From positions 1-51,806 of the forward strand of contig DASSWG010000016.1 in assembly GCA_035705295.1 (NCBI GenBank): a DNA stretch of 51,806 nucleotides. The letters are read 5' to 3'. Below the pieces are notes generated by a model that was given only the letters and a program-made list of their open reading frames with translations, was not told where the DNA came from and made no database searches. Each line of letters begins with the position of its first letter. The stretch's first letter is position 1. This DNA comes from DASSWG01 sp035705295. GTDB lineage: Bacteria; Bacteroidota; Bacteroidia; Flavobacteriales; Flavobacteriaceae. The position numbers were made by a program, and so were the translations under genes. Of this stretch, positions 23,902 through 31,738 are shown in pieces.

Positions 23902-25104
23902 TTAATACAAAAAGCCAAACAACCAAAGCGGAATGATGTTCATCGCGCCGACTTCCATATCGTCGCGGACGACAAAAGCATCAGGGATTCCTTGAATTTG
24001 CTTGGTGTTTTTGTTTTTCCCGCCAATTTCAAAAGTATATTTCCGGTCAATTAAAAAATCGCCTTTTTCCGCAAGGTGAACTTCGTGCGAATTGCTAAGT
24101 TGATTGAGAAAAAAAGTTTCGCGCAAAGCGCCTTTTTCCGCTTGTTCTTTGCCCAAAGCATAAATGAGGTTGGTGTTGTGCAAATACAATTTTTCGGGTT
24201 TTGTCAAGGCTCCAACTCCTTTTGTGGATTTAAAAAGCGACATGACCAAATCGGCACGGGTCAATAATTTTATGGCATTTATCAAAAATATACGATTGAT
24301 GCCGAGTCGTTCGCTTAGTTTGGACACATTCGGCGTAAAGGGCGCACTTTGCGCAATGGCGACGAGCAGTTTTTTTATATTTCGGCTGTCTTCATATGCG
24401 ATATTTTCCACAATGTTCATATCGCTTTCAATAATCAAATTCACCGTTCGGAGAAGCTTGTTGTGATACTCTTCCTTTCCTTCCAAAAAATAGGGATATG
24501 CCCCATATTTGAAATAATCCCGAAAAAATTTTAAAGGCGCATTTTGCAATTTGATTTTCAATTCCCTTGCGATTTCCTTGTGGTTTTTTATGATTTCTTC
24601 CAAATCGAACATAGGCAGTTCCATTCCCTGTTCAAAATGTAAAAATTCACGGAAAGAAAATTCATTCAATCGATAAGTGACCGCGCGGCGGCTCAAATCC
24701 GATTCGCCTTTGTAAACCCCAAGCATTGATGAGGAGGTAAACACAACATTCAAATTTTGGTAGCGGTCATAGATCAATTTGAGTTCCCGGGACCAATGGG
24801 GGTATTTATGTACTTCGTCCAAAAATAAATGGGTTCCGCCCCGAAGTGTAAACTCTTTGGCCAAATCCACCAAAGTGTGCTGTAAAAAATAAAGATCGTC
24901 CAAACTAGCATACAACACTTCTACTTTTTCATCTTTTAATAGATCGAATTTTATGCGCTGTAGCAACAAAGTCGTTTTTCCCGTACCGCGCGCTCCTTTA
25001 ATGCCAATTAATCGATTGGACCAATTTATTTCCCTTAAAAGGTATCTTTTTTTTGCAGAAACTTGGGAGAACAATAATTCTTGAACAACAAATAATTCTT
25101 CCAT
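23902..25104 (-). CDS. AAA ATPase with DUF4143-type C-terminus
   Basis: This 400-residue protein has Walker A GARGTGKTTLLLQ at about residues 35-47. The Walker B/sensor region is FLDEVHKYPHWSRELKLIYD, typical of the AAA_14/DUF4143 ATPase group. A C-terminal winged-helix (SKLSERLGINRIFLINAIKLL) and a nuclease-like end (FLIDRKYTFEIGGKNKNTKQI) follow. Proteins of this group are common in accessory regions, and their cellular role is largely unknown. The upstream spacer is extremely T/A-rich and has a TTTTGTT-N9-AACAAAA palindrome directly at the start codon (25104-25126). It lies between tRNA-Met and core genes and forms the right end of the island. Confidence 0.9.
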   Translation of the reverse strand: MEELFVVQELLFSQVSAKKRYLLREINWSNRLIGIKGARGTGKTTLLLQRIKFDLLKDEKVEVLYASLDDLYFLQHTLVDLAKEFTLRGGTHLFLDEVHKYPHWSRELKLIYDRYQNLNVVFTSSSMLGVYKGESDLSRRAVTYRLNEFSFREFLHFEQGMELPMFDLEEIIKNHKEIARELKIKLQNAPLKFFRDYFKYGAYPYFLEGKEEYHNKLLRTVNLIIESDMNIVENIAYEDSRNIKKLLVAIAQSAPFTPNVSKLSERLGINRIFLINAIKLLTRADLVMSLFKSTKGVGALTKPEKLYLHNTNLIYALGKEQAEKGALRETFFLNQLSNSHEVHLAEKGDFLIDRKYTFEIGGKNKNTKQIQGIPDAFVVRDDMEVGAMNIIPLWLFGFLY

Positions 25105-25160
25105 TTTGTTTTAAATTTAAACAAAAATAAGAAAAATTGTTTTCAAAAAAAACAAAATTA

Positions 25161-25194
25161 TGTGTTTTTTGTTTTTTACACAAACAAAAACACA
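25161..25194 (-). terminator. A/T hairpin between the GNAT gene and the ATPase
   Basis: TGTGTTTTTTGTTT and AAACAAAAACACA can pair (one bulge) just after the GNAT stop. It is probably a weak terminator; the composition makes it uncertain. Confidence 0.45.
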
Positions 25195-25201
25195 GCGATT
25201 T

Positions 25202-25645
25202 TTAACGTTTCCTCAGCATCGCAATGTGCGGAATCCCGTCTTCCAAATAACCTTCGCCAATGGTTTCGAACCCATGGGTTTCGTAAAATGCAATCAAATA
25301 TTGTTGTGCGGAAATTTGGATGGTTTTGGGTCGGAATTTTTCTTCAAGGGCCTTGATCGACGCTTCCACAATTTGATGCCCCAACCCGAATTTTCGTTCG
25401 TCCGCTTTCACCAAAATCCTTCCAATCGCGGCTTCTTCAAAATACAAACCGGGGGCGAAACATCGCGCATAAGCAACAATTTTGTTGTTTTTTGTTCCTA
25501 AAACATGCAATGCTTGTTGGTCTTTTCCGTCCAAATCTTGGTAGGCACAGTTTTGTTCCACCACAAAAATTTCAGTGCGCAATTGCAGTATTTCGTACAA
25601 TTCCGATCGGGAAAGTTCGTCAAAATTTTTTGTGGTGATGTGCAT
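25202..25645 (-). CDS. GNAT N-acetyltransferase, ElaA type
   Basis: The protein is 147 residues from ATG at 25645 (MHITTKNFDELSRSELYEIL); an upstream ATG at 25669 adds eight residues not typical of the family. ElaA signature segments are LRTEIFVVEQNCAYQDLDGKD, the acetyl-CoA-binding loop GRILVKADERKFGLGHQIV and HGFETIGEGYLEDGIPHIAM. GNAT enzymes acetylate amines using acetyl-CoA; the ElaA substrate is not known. It is leftward, after the CDF gene. Confidence 0.9.
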   Translation of the reverse strand: MHITTKNFDELSRSELYEILQLRTEIFVVEQNCAYQDLDGKDQQALHVLGTKNNKIVAYARCFAPGLYFEEAAIGRILVKADERKFGLGHQIVEASIKALEEKFRPKTIQISAQQYLIAFYETHGFETIGEGYLEDGIPHIAMLRKR

Positions 25646-25696
25646 TGTTTTGTTTCTATGTAATTTCAAGTGGGTAAAAACAATGACGTTTAATTT

Positions 25697-25796
25697 CTCG
25701 CGGCGGCCGCAAAGTGCCGCGCAGCGTATCGCTACGAAACAGCTGCGCTCGTTGCGTGAAATTCATTACAGGAAGAACCCACTATATTCAATATAG
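25697..25796. repeat. GC-rich intergenic block and CTATATT palindrome
   Basis: 25701-25760 has 39 G/C in 60 by hand count, in a spacer that is otherwise AT-rich. It contains GCGGCCGC, CGTA-TCGC-TACG and several GCTGCGC-like short motifs. After it, CTATATT-C-AATATAG (25782-25796) is a perfect palindrome. It lies between the GNAT start and the CDF stop. No coding sequence recognised; it may be a dispersed repeat. Confidence 0.6.
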
Positions 25797-25839
25797 AGCC
25801 ATCATTTTTTATGTTTCTATCAAATACAACCAAAAAAAA

Positions 25840-26754
25840 TCAATCCTGCACGATCATGTCTTTGCTGTCGGGTTTGTTGAATTCGGGTTGGATGTTCACG
25901 TGGTTGATGCCAAAATCTTTATGGATAATGGCTTCGATTTTTTCCAAAATCACGTCGAATTCCGAAAGGCTGATGTTGCTGTAAAAATCAATATGCGCTT
26001 CCATGTGCACTTCCGTTTCGTTCAATTGCCAAATATGGACGTGGTGCACATTTTTTATTTCCGGGATCACCGAAATGTGTTTTACGATTTCTTGGATGGG
26101 AATATCGTCGGGCGTGAAAAGCATCAGCACGTTGAACGAAGATTTCAACAAATCGTAGCCCACAATGATCAAATAGACCGCAATGGCAAAAGTGAGCACG
26201 CTGTCGATCCAAAAAAGTTGGTAGAATTTCATCAACAAACCACCGATGAATACCGCAACGGAAGCCAACATATCGGTCAGCAAATGCAAATAGGCCGACC
26301 GCATGTTCATGTTTTTTCCGCTGTCTTTTTTCAGCAACAAAACACTGAACCCGTTTCCGGCAATGGCCAACAACGCCAACCAAATAACCAGCCCGGCTTG
26401 AATTTCGGTCGGGTCAAGAAAGCGTTTGACCGCTTCGATGATCAACAATACGGAAATCACCATCAAGGTGGAAGCGTTCACAAAAGCGGCGATAATCTCG
26501 GCGCGTTTATAGCCAAATGTTTTTTGGAGCGAAGCTTCTTTTTTGGAAAACCGGTTCGCCACATAGCTGATGATCAGCGAAACCACATCGGTGAAATTGT
26601 GCAAGGCATCGGAAAGCAACGAAAGGCTTCCGCTGATCAATCCGCCAATTGCTTGTGCCAAGGTAATTGCCACATTCAACAAAATGGAAATCAGCAGGTT
26701 TTTACCTTTTATTTCAGAATGCGTATGACCGTGGTGGCTGTGCGAATGTTCCAT
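25840..26754 (-). CDS. cation diffusion facilitator (CDF) family zinc/cobalt transporter
   Basis: The protein is 304 residues from ATG at 26754 (MEHSHSHHGHTHSE), where a His-rich metal-binding tail begins. Six membrane helices follow. Two metal-site signatures are visible: LLSDALHNFTDVVSL in helix 2 and LHLLTDMLASVAV in helix 5. The C-terminal ~90 residues form the cytosolic CDF domain (VHHVHIWQLNETEVHMEAHI). Such proteins export divalent metals by proton antiport. The start is 4 bp from the rpiB stop, so the two are probably co-transcribed. Confidence 0.92.
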   Translation of the reverse strand: MEHSHSHHGHTHSEIKGKNLLISILLNVAITLAQAIGGLISGSLSLLSDALHNFTDVVSLIISYVANRFSKKEASLQKTFGYKRAEIIAAFVNASTLMVISVLLIIEAVKRFLDPTEIQAGLVIWLALLAIAGNGFSVLLLKKDSGKNMNMRSAYLHLLTDMLASVAVFIGGLLMKFYQLFWIDSVLTFAIAVYLIIVGYDLLKSSFNVLMLFTPDDIPIQEIVKHISVIPEIKNVHHVHIWQLNETEVHMEAHIDFYSNISLSEFDVILEKIEAIIHKDFGINHVNIQPEFNKPDSKDMIVQD

Positions 26755-26758
26755 AAAC

Positions 26759-27190
26759 TCAAATGCAGGGAATTTTTTTAACCCTATTTTCGTGACGGCC
26801 GCCATCAAAACCAGTGTTCAAAAAGGTTTTTACCATGTCGATCGCTTGCGGAACCGAAATAAAACGCGCCGGAAGTCCTAAAATATTCGCATCGTTGTGT
26901 TGACGCGCCAGTTCGGTAATTTCTTTGGTCCAACACAAGGCCGAGCGTACGCCAGCATGTTTGTTGGCGGTCATGGAAGCTCCGTTTCCGCTGCCACAAA
27001 TTATGATTCCAAAATTCACATTTCCGCCTTCCACATCTTGTGCTACGGGATGCACAAAATCCGGGTAATCCACACTGGTTTCGGAATCGGTTCCGTGGTT
27101 GATAACTTCAAAACCTTCTGATTCCAAATACTTTATAATTTCAAACTTATACGATGTTCCAGCGTGATCGTTGCCAATTGCTATTTTCAT
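26759..27190 (-). CDS. rpiB: ribose-5-phosphate isomerase B
   Basis: The protein is 143 residues from ATG at 27190 (MKIAIGNDHAG), the exact family start. It interconverts ribose 5-phosphate and ribulose 5-phosphate in the pentose phosphate pathway. Motifs: NDHAG, the catalytic-Cys loop IICGSGNGASMTANKHAGVR and LCWTKEITELARQHNDANIL. The longer frame to 27241 carries no family features. Promoter must lie in the AT-rich block to its right. Confidence 0.95.
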   Translation of the reverse strand: MKIAIGNDHAGTSYKFEIIKYLESEGFEVINHGTDSETSVDYPDFVHPVAQDVEGGNVNFGIIICGSGNGASMTANKHAGVRSALCWTKEITELARQHNDANILGLPARFISVPQAIDMVKTFLNTGFDGGRHENRVKKIPCI

Positions 27191-27706
27191 GAGTGTGTTT
27201 TTGGTGAGCAAACAAAGATAATCAAACTGCCACAAATGCATTGTTAATTAAAAAACGCAATTGGTTAATTCACAAAAAATTAAAGTGAACCGTTATTTGT
27301 GAACAACTTTGCACTAATTTTCAAAAGTATTTTCAGATTCGTACAACTTGTTTTTGATAACAAATAAAAATCCTTTTTACAAAATTTAGTTGTCAGATTT
27401 TGCTGAAAAGTTATCCATACTAAAAACCAATTTTTCCACCGTAATTTTTAAAATACTTATTGGTTGTTTTGGGTAAAAATCAGTTGTTAACCTTTGTTAA
27501 TAAAACCTTAAATTAATTCGTTTTCAGCCGTTTCCGATAATAACGGTTGTTGAGAACCTGTTTTCTAAAAATCATAAATCAATATGCAACTTTTACCGGT
27601 TAAAAATATACCGTTGTTCACGAACAATCATAAGCATCATTGTTTATTTTAAAATTTTAAAAAAGAAAAATGATTATTGAATAGGTGTTGAAAACATTTG
27701 GGGTTT
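27191..27706. other. 516-bp AT-rich non-coding block with repeated TTGTTnAC motifs
   Basis: No credible gene on either strand. It contains TTATCCATA (27411-27419, one mismatch to the DnaA box TTATCCACA). There is a TTGTTCACGAACAA palindrome (27614-27627), and TTGTTAACC, TTTGTTAATA, TTGTGAACAA and GTTGTTGAGAAC motifs. It could be a regulatory region for rpiB, or a replication origin; the strand bias of the genes to its right argues against the latter. Confidence 0.45.
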
Positions 27707-27946
27707 TCAAACAATTTTCAGAACGGGATTTTTCCCAAACTTATCCATTATTTTTTTGGCGCGTTCCACATCTTCGGGATGAACTTTCAGAAAAATTCCC
27801 CCGAGCGCATTGGAATAAAAAGGCACCAGCCCTATGATGGTTTCGTTTTGAAAGAAAAACCGGATGTTCTTTTGCTCCAACAGCAATTTCAGCACAACAT
27901 ATTCGTGATGATAGGTAAAAGTGGCAATGGTAACAAAATTGTTCAT
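27707..27946 (-). CDS. DUF2007 domain protein
   Basis: A 79-residue protein matching DUF2007, which folds like a small signal-transducing ferredoxin-like unit. Key parts: VTIATFTYHHEYVVLKLLLEQKNI, the family FFQNETI segment and GIFLKVHPEDVERAKKIM. No membrane part. Function not established. ATG at 27946 gives the normal length. It is followed by the AT-rich block and preceded by the tiny membrane protein on the same strand (41 bp). Confidence 0.85.
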   Translation of the reverse strand: MNNFVTIATFTYHHEYVVLKLLLEQKNIRFFFQNETIIGLVPFYSNALGGIFLKVHPEDVERAKKIMDKFGKNPVLKIV

Positions 27947-27987
27947 CCCCTAAAGTTAAGGGAAATTCGCGACAATTTGGAAGAAAA

Positions 27988-28119
27988 TTATTCTGTCGCT
28001 TCGATCATGTTTTTATGTTGGTTTTTTTCCAAGGAAATATTAATGTAGGCCACCACGGCACAAATCCCCAGCAAGAACAATAAAATAAGTACTGCGATGT
28101 ATTTTTTGGATTTCCACAT
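27988..28119 (-). CDS. 43-residue single-pass membrane protein
   Basis: A short leftward gene translating to MWKSKKYIAVLILLFLLGIC and a further 23 residues ending HKNMIEATE. Two Lys-rich residues precede one ~20-residue hydrophobic helix (IAVLILLFLLGICAVVAYIN) and a charged tail, so the C-terminus is probably periplasmic. I do not recognise a family. It lies just upstream of the DUF2007 gene in the same direction and may be translated with it. Confidence 0.65.
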   Translation of the reverse strand: MWKSKKYIAVLILLFLLGICAVVAYINISLEKNQHKNMIEATE

Positions 28120-28328
28120 AATATGTTAAATGCTTGAACCAAATTTATAAAATATTTAACATAAGTAAGCCTTCTATTGTGTTAAATTTTCCTATGAAGT
28201 TTATTTCATAGGTAAAAGTTGAAAGTATGATTAACAAAAAGTTAACAAAAGCATTAACACAAGCTTTTAAGGATTGGTATTGAAAAGTGGTTTTTTAACT
28301 GTAATTTTATGCGATTATAAATAGATAG

Positions 28329-30530
28329 ATGACAAAAAAGAGAAAGAACAGAAAATCCGCACCTAGAAAGGATAATTTAACGCAACAAATTCTTGAAATT
28401 TTAAGCGAAAAACCTTTTCAGGATTTTAACCATAAACAAATCAGTTCAAGGATAGGGGTTGCCGACGCCAGCAGCCGGAACCAAATTGTAAAAAAACTTG
28501 CACAACTTGCCGAGAAAGGGAAAATAGAAGAAACCTCTCGCGGAAAATTCCGGATAAAAGATAACGACGATTATCATATTGGAATATTGGACATGACCTC
28601 CAAAGGCGACGGGTATGTTGTTGTGGAAGGTTTGGAAGACGATATTTATGTTCCGAAAAACAAGCTCAACAAAGCTTTTCATGGTGATGAAGTACGTGTG
28701 TATATCTACAAACGAAAGCGAAGTGGAAAATTGGAAGGCGAAATAAGTGCGGTTGTCCAACGCAAAAAAACCGAATTTGTTGGGGTTTTGCACTTGCAAG
28801 AAAACTTTGGGTTCGTTTCCATGCAGGATCCAAAAATGTACACCGATATTTTTGTTCCCAAAAACAACACTTTGGGTGCGGAAAATGGAATTATGGTGTT
28901 GGTGGAACTGGAAGATTGGCCCCCAAAAGCCGATTCGCCCATTGGTCGCGTAAAAGAAATCCTCGGAAAACCCGGCGAACACGAAACCGAAATGCATGCT
29001 ATTTTGGCACAGTATGGGTTGCCGTACGAGTTCCCAAAAGAAGTCGAAAAATTTGCCGATCAGCTCGATACTTCCATTCAAGAAAAAGAAATCAAGAAAC
29101 GGCGCGACATGCGCGAAACCCTTACGTTTACCATCGACCCAAAAGACGCGAAAGATTTTGACGATGCGTTGAGCTTCAAAAAACTCGACAATGGAAATTT
29201 TGAGGTGGGGATCCACATCGCCGATGTTTCGCATTATGTAAAACCCGGAACTATTTTGGACGATGAAGCATACGAACGCGCAACTTCGGTTTATTTGGTG
29301 GACCGCGTCGTGCCGATGTTGCCGGAAGTTTTGTCCAACAACGCTTGTTCGCTTCGCCCAAACGAAGAAAAATATACCTTTTCCGCGGTTTTTGAAATCG
29401 ATGACAACGCCAATTTGAAAAAGGAATGGTTCGGAAGAACGGTGACCTACAGCGATGCACGGTTTGCCTATGAAGAAGCACAGCAGATAATCGAAACCAA
29501 AGGAGGTGAAATTCCACAAGAAATTTCCATCACCGGAAAAAGCTACAAAGCACAACCCGAAATTGTGGAAGCGGTTTTGGAATTGGACGATTTGGCAAAA
29601 AAAATGCGCGCCCGAAGAATGGTTCACGGTGCGATTTCGTTCGACACGGTCGAAGTAAAATTCGACTTGAACGAGAACAACGAACCGGTCGGGGTGTTTT
29701 TCAAAACTTCAAAAGATGCCAATAAACTCATTGAGGAATTTATGTTGTTGGCCAACAAAAAAGTATCGGAATTCATCGGGAAACAAAAACCGGAAAAAAC
29801 CTTTGTTTATCGTTGCCACGACGAACCCAAAGACGACAAATTGGCCACCTTGCAAACCGTGATCGAAAAATTCGGGTACAAAATCAATTTGCACAACAAA
29901 AACACCATTGCGTCTTCGTTGAACACCTTGCTCAAAGATGTAGAAGGAAAAAAGGAACAAAACCTGGTGGACACGCTCACGATCCGAACCATGAGCAAAG
30001 CTTATTACAGCACCGAGAACATTGGTCATTACGGCTTGGCGTTCGATCATTATTCACATTTTACCTCGCCCATTCGCCGCTATCCGGATGTGATGGCGCA
30101 CCGGTTGCTGCAACATTATCTCGACAAAAAACCTTCGGCCAACCAAGAGGAATACGAGGAAAAATGCAAGCACAGCAGCGAAATGGAAAACCTTGCCACG
30201 AACGCCGAGCGCGATTCGACAAAATATATGCAGATAAAATTTATGCAAGACCACAAAAACGAGCAGTTTCTGGGCGTAATTTCCGGAGTGACGGATTTTG
30301 GAATATTTGTGGAAATCATCCAAAACAAATGCGAAGGAATGATCCGTTTGCGTGATATCAAAGAAGATCATTTCGATTTTGACGCGGAACACTACGCTGT
30401 AATCGGCCGAAAAACAAAGAAAATGTACCAATTGGGTGACGAAGTGTACATCACTGTAAAAAATGCCGATCTGGTGAAACGCCAAATGGATTTCAACTTG
30501 ATCGGCAGCAGGTTGGATGTGGAATATTAA
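28329..30530 (+). CDS. rnr: ribonuclease R
   Basis: A 733-residue 3'-5' exoribonuclease that degrades structured RNA. Order: an N-terminal winged helix (FNHKQISSRIGVADASSRNQ), two cold-shock domains (about residues 80-220), the RNB catalytic domain starting with TIDPKDAKDFDDALSF (metal-binding Asp residues) and ending near HFTSPIRRYPDVMAH, and a C-terminal S1 domain (FLGVISGVTDFGIFVEI). A Lys-rich N-terminus (MTKKRKNRKSAPRK) is seen in many homologues. Its 3' end is close to the serine hydrolase start. Confidence 0.97.
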   Translation: MTKKRKNRKSAPRKDNLTQQILEILSEKPFQDFNHKQISSRIGVADASSRNQIVKKLAQLAEKGKIEETSRGKFRIKDNDDYHIGILDMTSKGDGYVVVEGLEDDIYVPKNKLNKAFHGDEVRVYIYKRKRSGKLEGEISAVVQRKKTEFVGVLHLQENFGFVSMQDPKMYTDIFVPKNNTLGAENGIMVLVELEDWPPKADSPIGRVKEILGKPGEHETEMHAILAQYGLPYEFPKEVEKFADQLDTSIQEKEIKKRRDMRETLTFTIDPKDAKDFDDALSFKKLDNGNFEVGIHIADVSHYVKPGTILDDEAYERATSVYLVDRVVPMLPEVLSNNACSLRPNEEKYTFSAVFEIDDNANLKKEWFGRTVTYSDARFAYEEAQQIIETKGGEIPQEISITGKSYKAQPEIVEAVLELDDLAKKMRARRMVHGAISFDTVEVKFDLNENNEPVGVFFKTSKDANKLIEEFMLLANKKVSEFIGKQKPEKTFVYRCHDEPKDDKLATLQTVIEKFGYKINLHNKNTIASSLNTLLKDVEGKKEQNLVDTLTIRTMSKAYYSTENIGHYGLAFDHYSHFTSPIRRYPDVMAHRLLQHYLDKKPSANQEEYEEKCKHSSEMENLATNAERDSTKYMQIKFMQDHKNEQFLGVISGVTDFGIFVEIIQNKCEGMIRLRDIKEDHFDFDAEHYAVIGRKTKKMYQLGDEVYITVKNADLVKRQMDFNLIGSRLDVEY

Positions 30531-30567
30531 GTTTACTGTAAATTGTAAAAATTGTAGATTGTATAAA

Positions 30568-31695
30568 ATGTTCCGTAGCTATCCCTTCCGAAAATTCTCC
30601 GTTAGGATCATTTTGATTCTATTTTTGGTCGCTTTCTTCCAGTCTTGCCAAGTGGGGAAAATGATCGTGTACAATTTTGCCGATATCAAGGACCATAAAA
30701 AGTTTCCGAACCGAACCGTTGAAACCGATTCCACAAAATTCTTTTTTCCAAAAGCGGTGAACCCGACCGTTCCGAAAAAATTCACCAAAAATGATTCCTC
30801 CAGCATTTCGTTCGAGCGTTTTTTGGAAAACCACGAAACCGTCGCCTTTTTGATCATCAAAAACGATTCCTTGTATTACGAAGAATATTTTGACGGATAT
30901 TCACAAGAATCGGTTGTCCCTTCGTTTTCAATGGCAAAATCGGTGCTTTCCATTTTAGTGGGAATGGCCATCGAAGACGGGTATATTTCCTCCGTTCAAG
31001 ACCCTGTGACCAAATACATCCCGGAAATGAAATCGGAAAAATTCGGCCAAATAACGCTCGAAAATCTGTTGCAAATGACTTCGGGCATACAATTCACCGA
31101 AAGTTATTGGAACCCGTTTGGCGACGCTGCCGCTTTTTATTATGGAAGAAACCTTGTTAAAAAAACCAAACGTTTAAAAGTGGAAACCCCGCCCGGCACA
31201 CAATTCGATTACGCCAGCGGAAACTCTCAAATTCTTGGACTGGTGTTGAGCAACGCTTTGCCGGAAGACACCACGCTTTCAGAATATTTGGAACGAAAAC
31301 TATGGAAACCTTTGGGAATGGAATACAACGCCACTTGGAGTTTGGACGAGAAAAACGGCATTGAAAAAACATTCTGTTGTTTAAACGCCCGGGCAATTGA
31401 TTATGCTAAAATTGGACGTTTGTACCTTCGCGAAGGCAATTGGAACAAAAAACAACTGGTTCCCAAAAACTGGGTGGAAACATCCACAAAAGTGGACACA
31501 ACCAATGCCAGCCCTTGGTTTTACCAACACCAATGGTGGCTGCCCACAAAAAACGGTGATTTTATGGCCAAAGGAATTTTGGGGCAATTTATTTACGTGA
31601 ACCCCAATAAAGATTTGATCATGGTCCGGTTGGGAAAAGATTACGGCGAAGTGGACTGGACGGATATTTTTGTGGGCTTGGCCGCGCAATATTGA
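30568..31695 (+). CDS. serine hydrolase, class-C beta-lactamase-like lipoprotein
   Basis: The protein is 375 residues from ATG at 30568 (MFRSYPFRKFSVRIILILFL) with lipobox FFQSC, so it is membrane-anchored. It has the SxxK active-site motif in SFSMAKSVL (about residue 120) and the YxS/N motif in FDYASGNSQ. Relatives include esterases, D-aminopeptidases and 6-aminohexanoate-dimer hydrolases; actual substrate is unknown. The frame upstream of this ATG overlaps the rnr end and lacks a signal peptide, so the later start is preferred. Confidence 0.9.
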   Translation: MFRSYPFRKFSVRIILILFLVAFFQSCQVGKMIVYNFADIKDHKKFPNRTVETDSTKFFFPKAVNPTVPKKFTKNDSSSISFERFLENHETVAFLIIKNDSLYYEEYFDGYSQESVVPSFSMAKSVLSILVGMAIEDGYISSVQDPVTKYIPEMKSEKFGQITLENLLQMTSGIQFTESYWNPFGDAAAFYYGRNLVKKTKRLKVETPPGTQFDYASGNSQILGLVLSNALPEDTTLSEYLERKLWKPLGMEYNATWSLDEKNGIEKTFCCLNARAIDYAKIGRLYLREGNWNKKQLVPKNWVETSTKVDTTNASPWFYQHQWWLPTKNGDFMAKGILGQFIYVNPNKDLIMVRLGKDYGEVDWTDIFVGLAAQY

Positions 31696-31710
31696 AAAAT
31701 AAGAATTCCT

Positions 31711-31718
31711 TACCTTTG
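31711..31718 (+). promoter_or_regulatory. TAnnTTTG -7 box before the LysE-family gene
   Basis: TACCTTTG matches the -7 element; a TTG lies 16 bp upstream. It is 21 bp from the ATG. Confidence 0.5.
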
Positions 31719-31738
31719 TTCAAAAGTTAACTGTCCAG

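Noticed and set aside
23718..23936. 72-codon frame after tRNA-Met
   Set aside because: It reads through the tRNA-tail duplication and terminator-like hairpins; no protein features.
25714..26781. 355-codon rightward open frame
   Set aside because: Antisense to the CDF transporter; no recognisable features.
28446..29627. 393-codon leftward open frame
   Set aside because: Antisense to rnr; composition (Phe, His, Gly runs) is typical for shadow frames.
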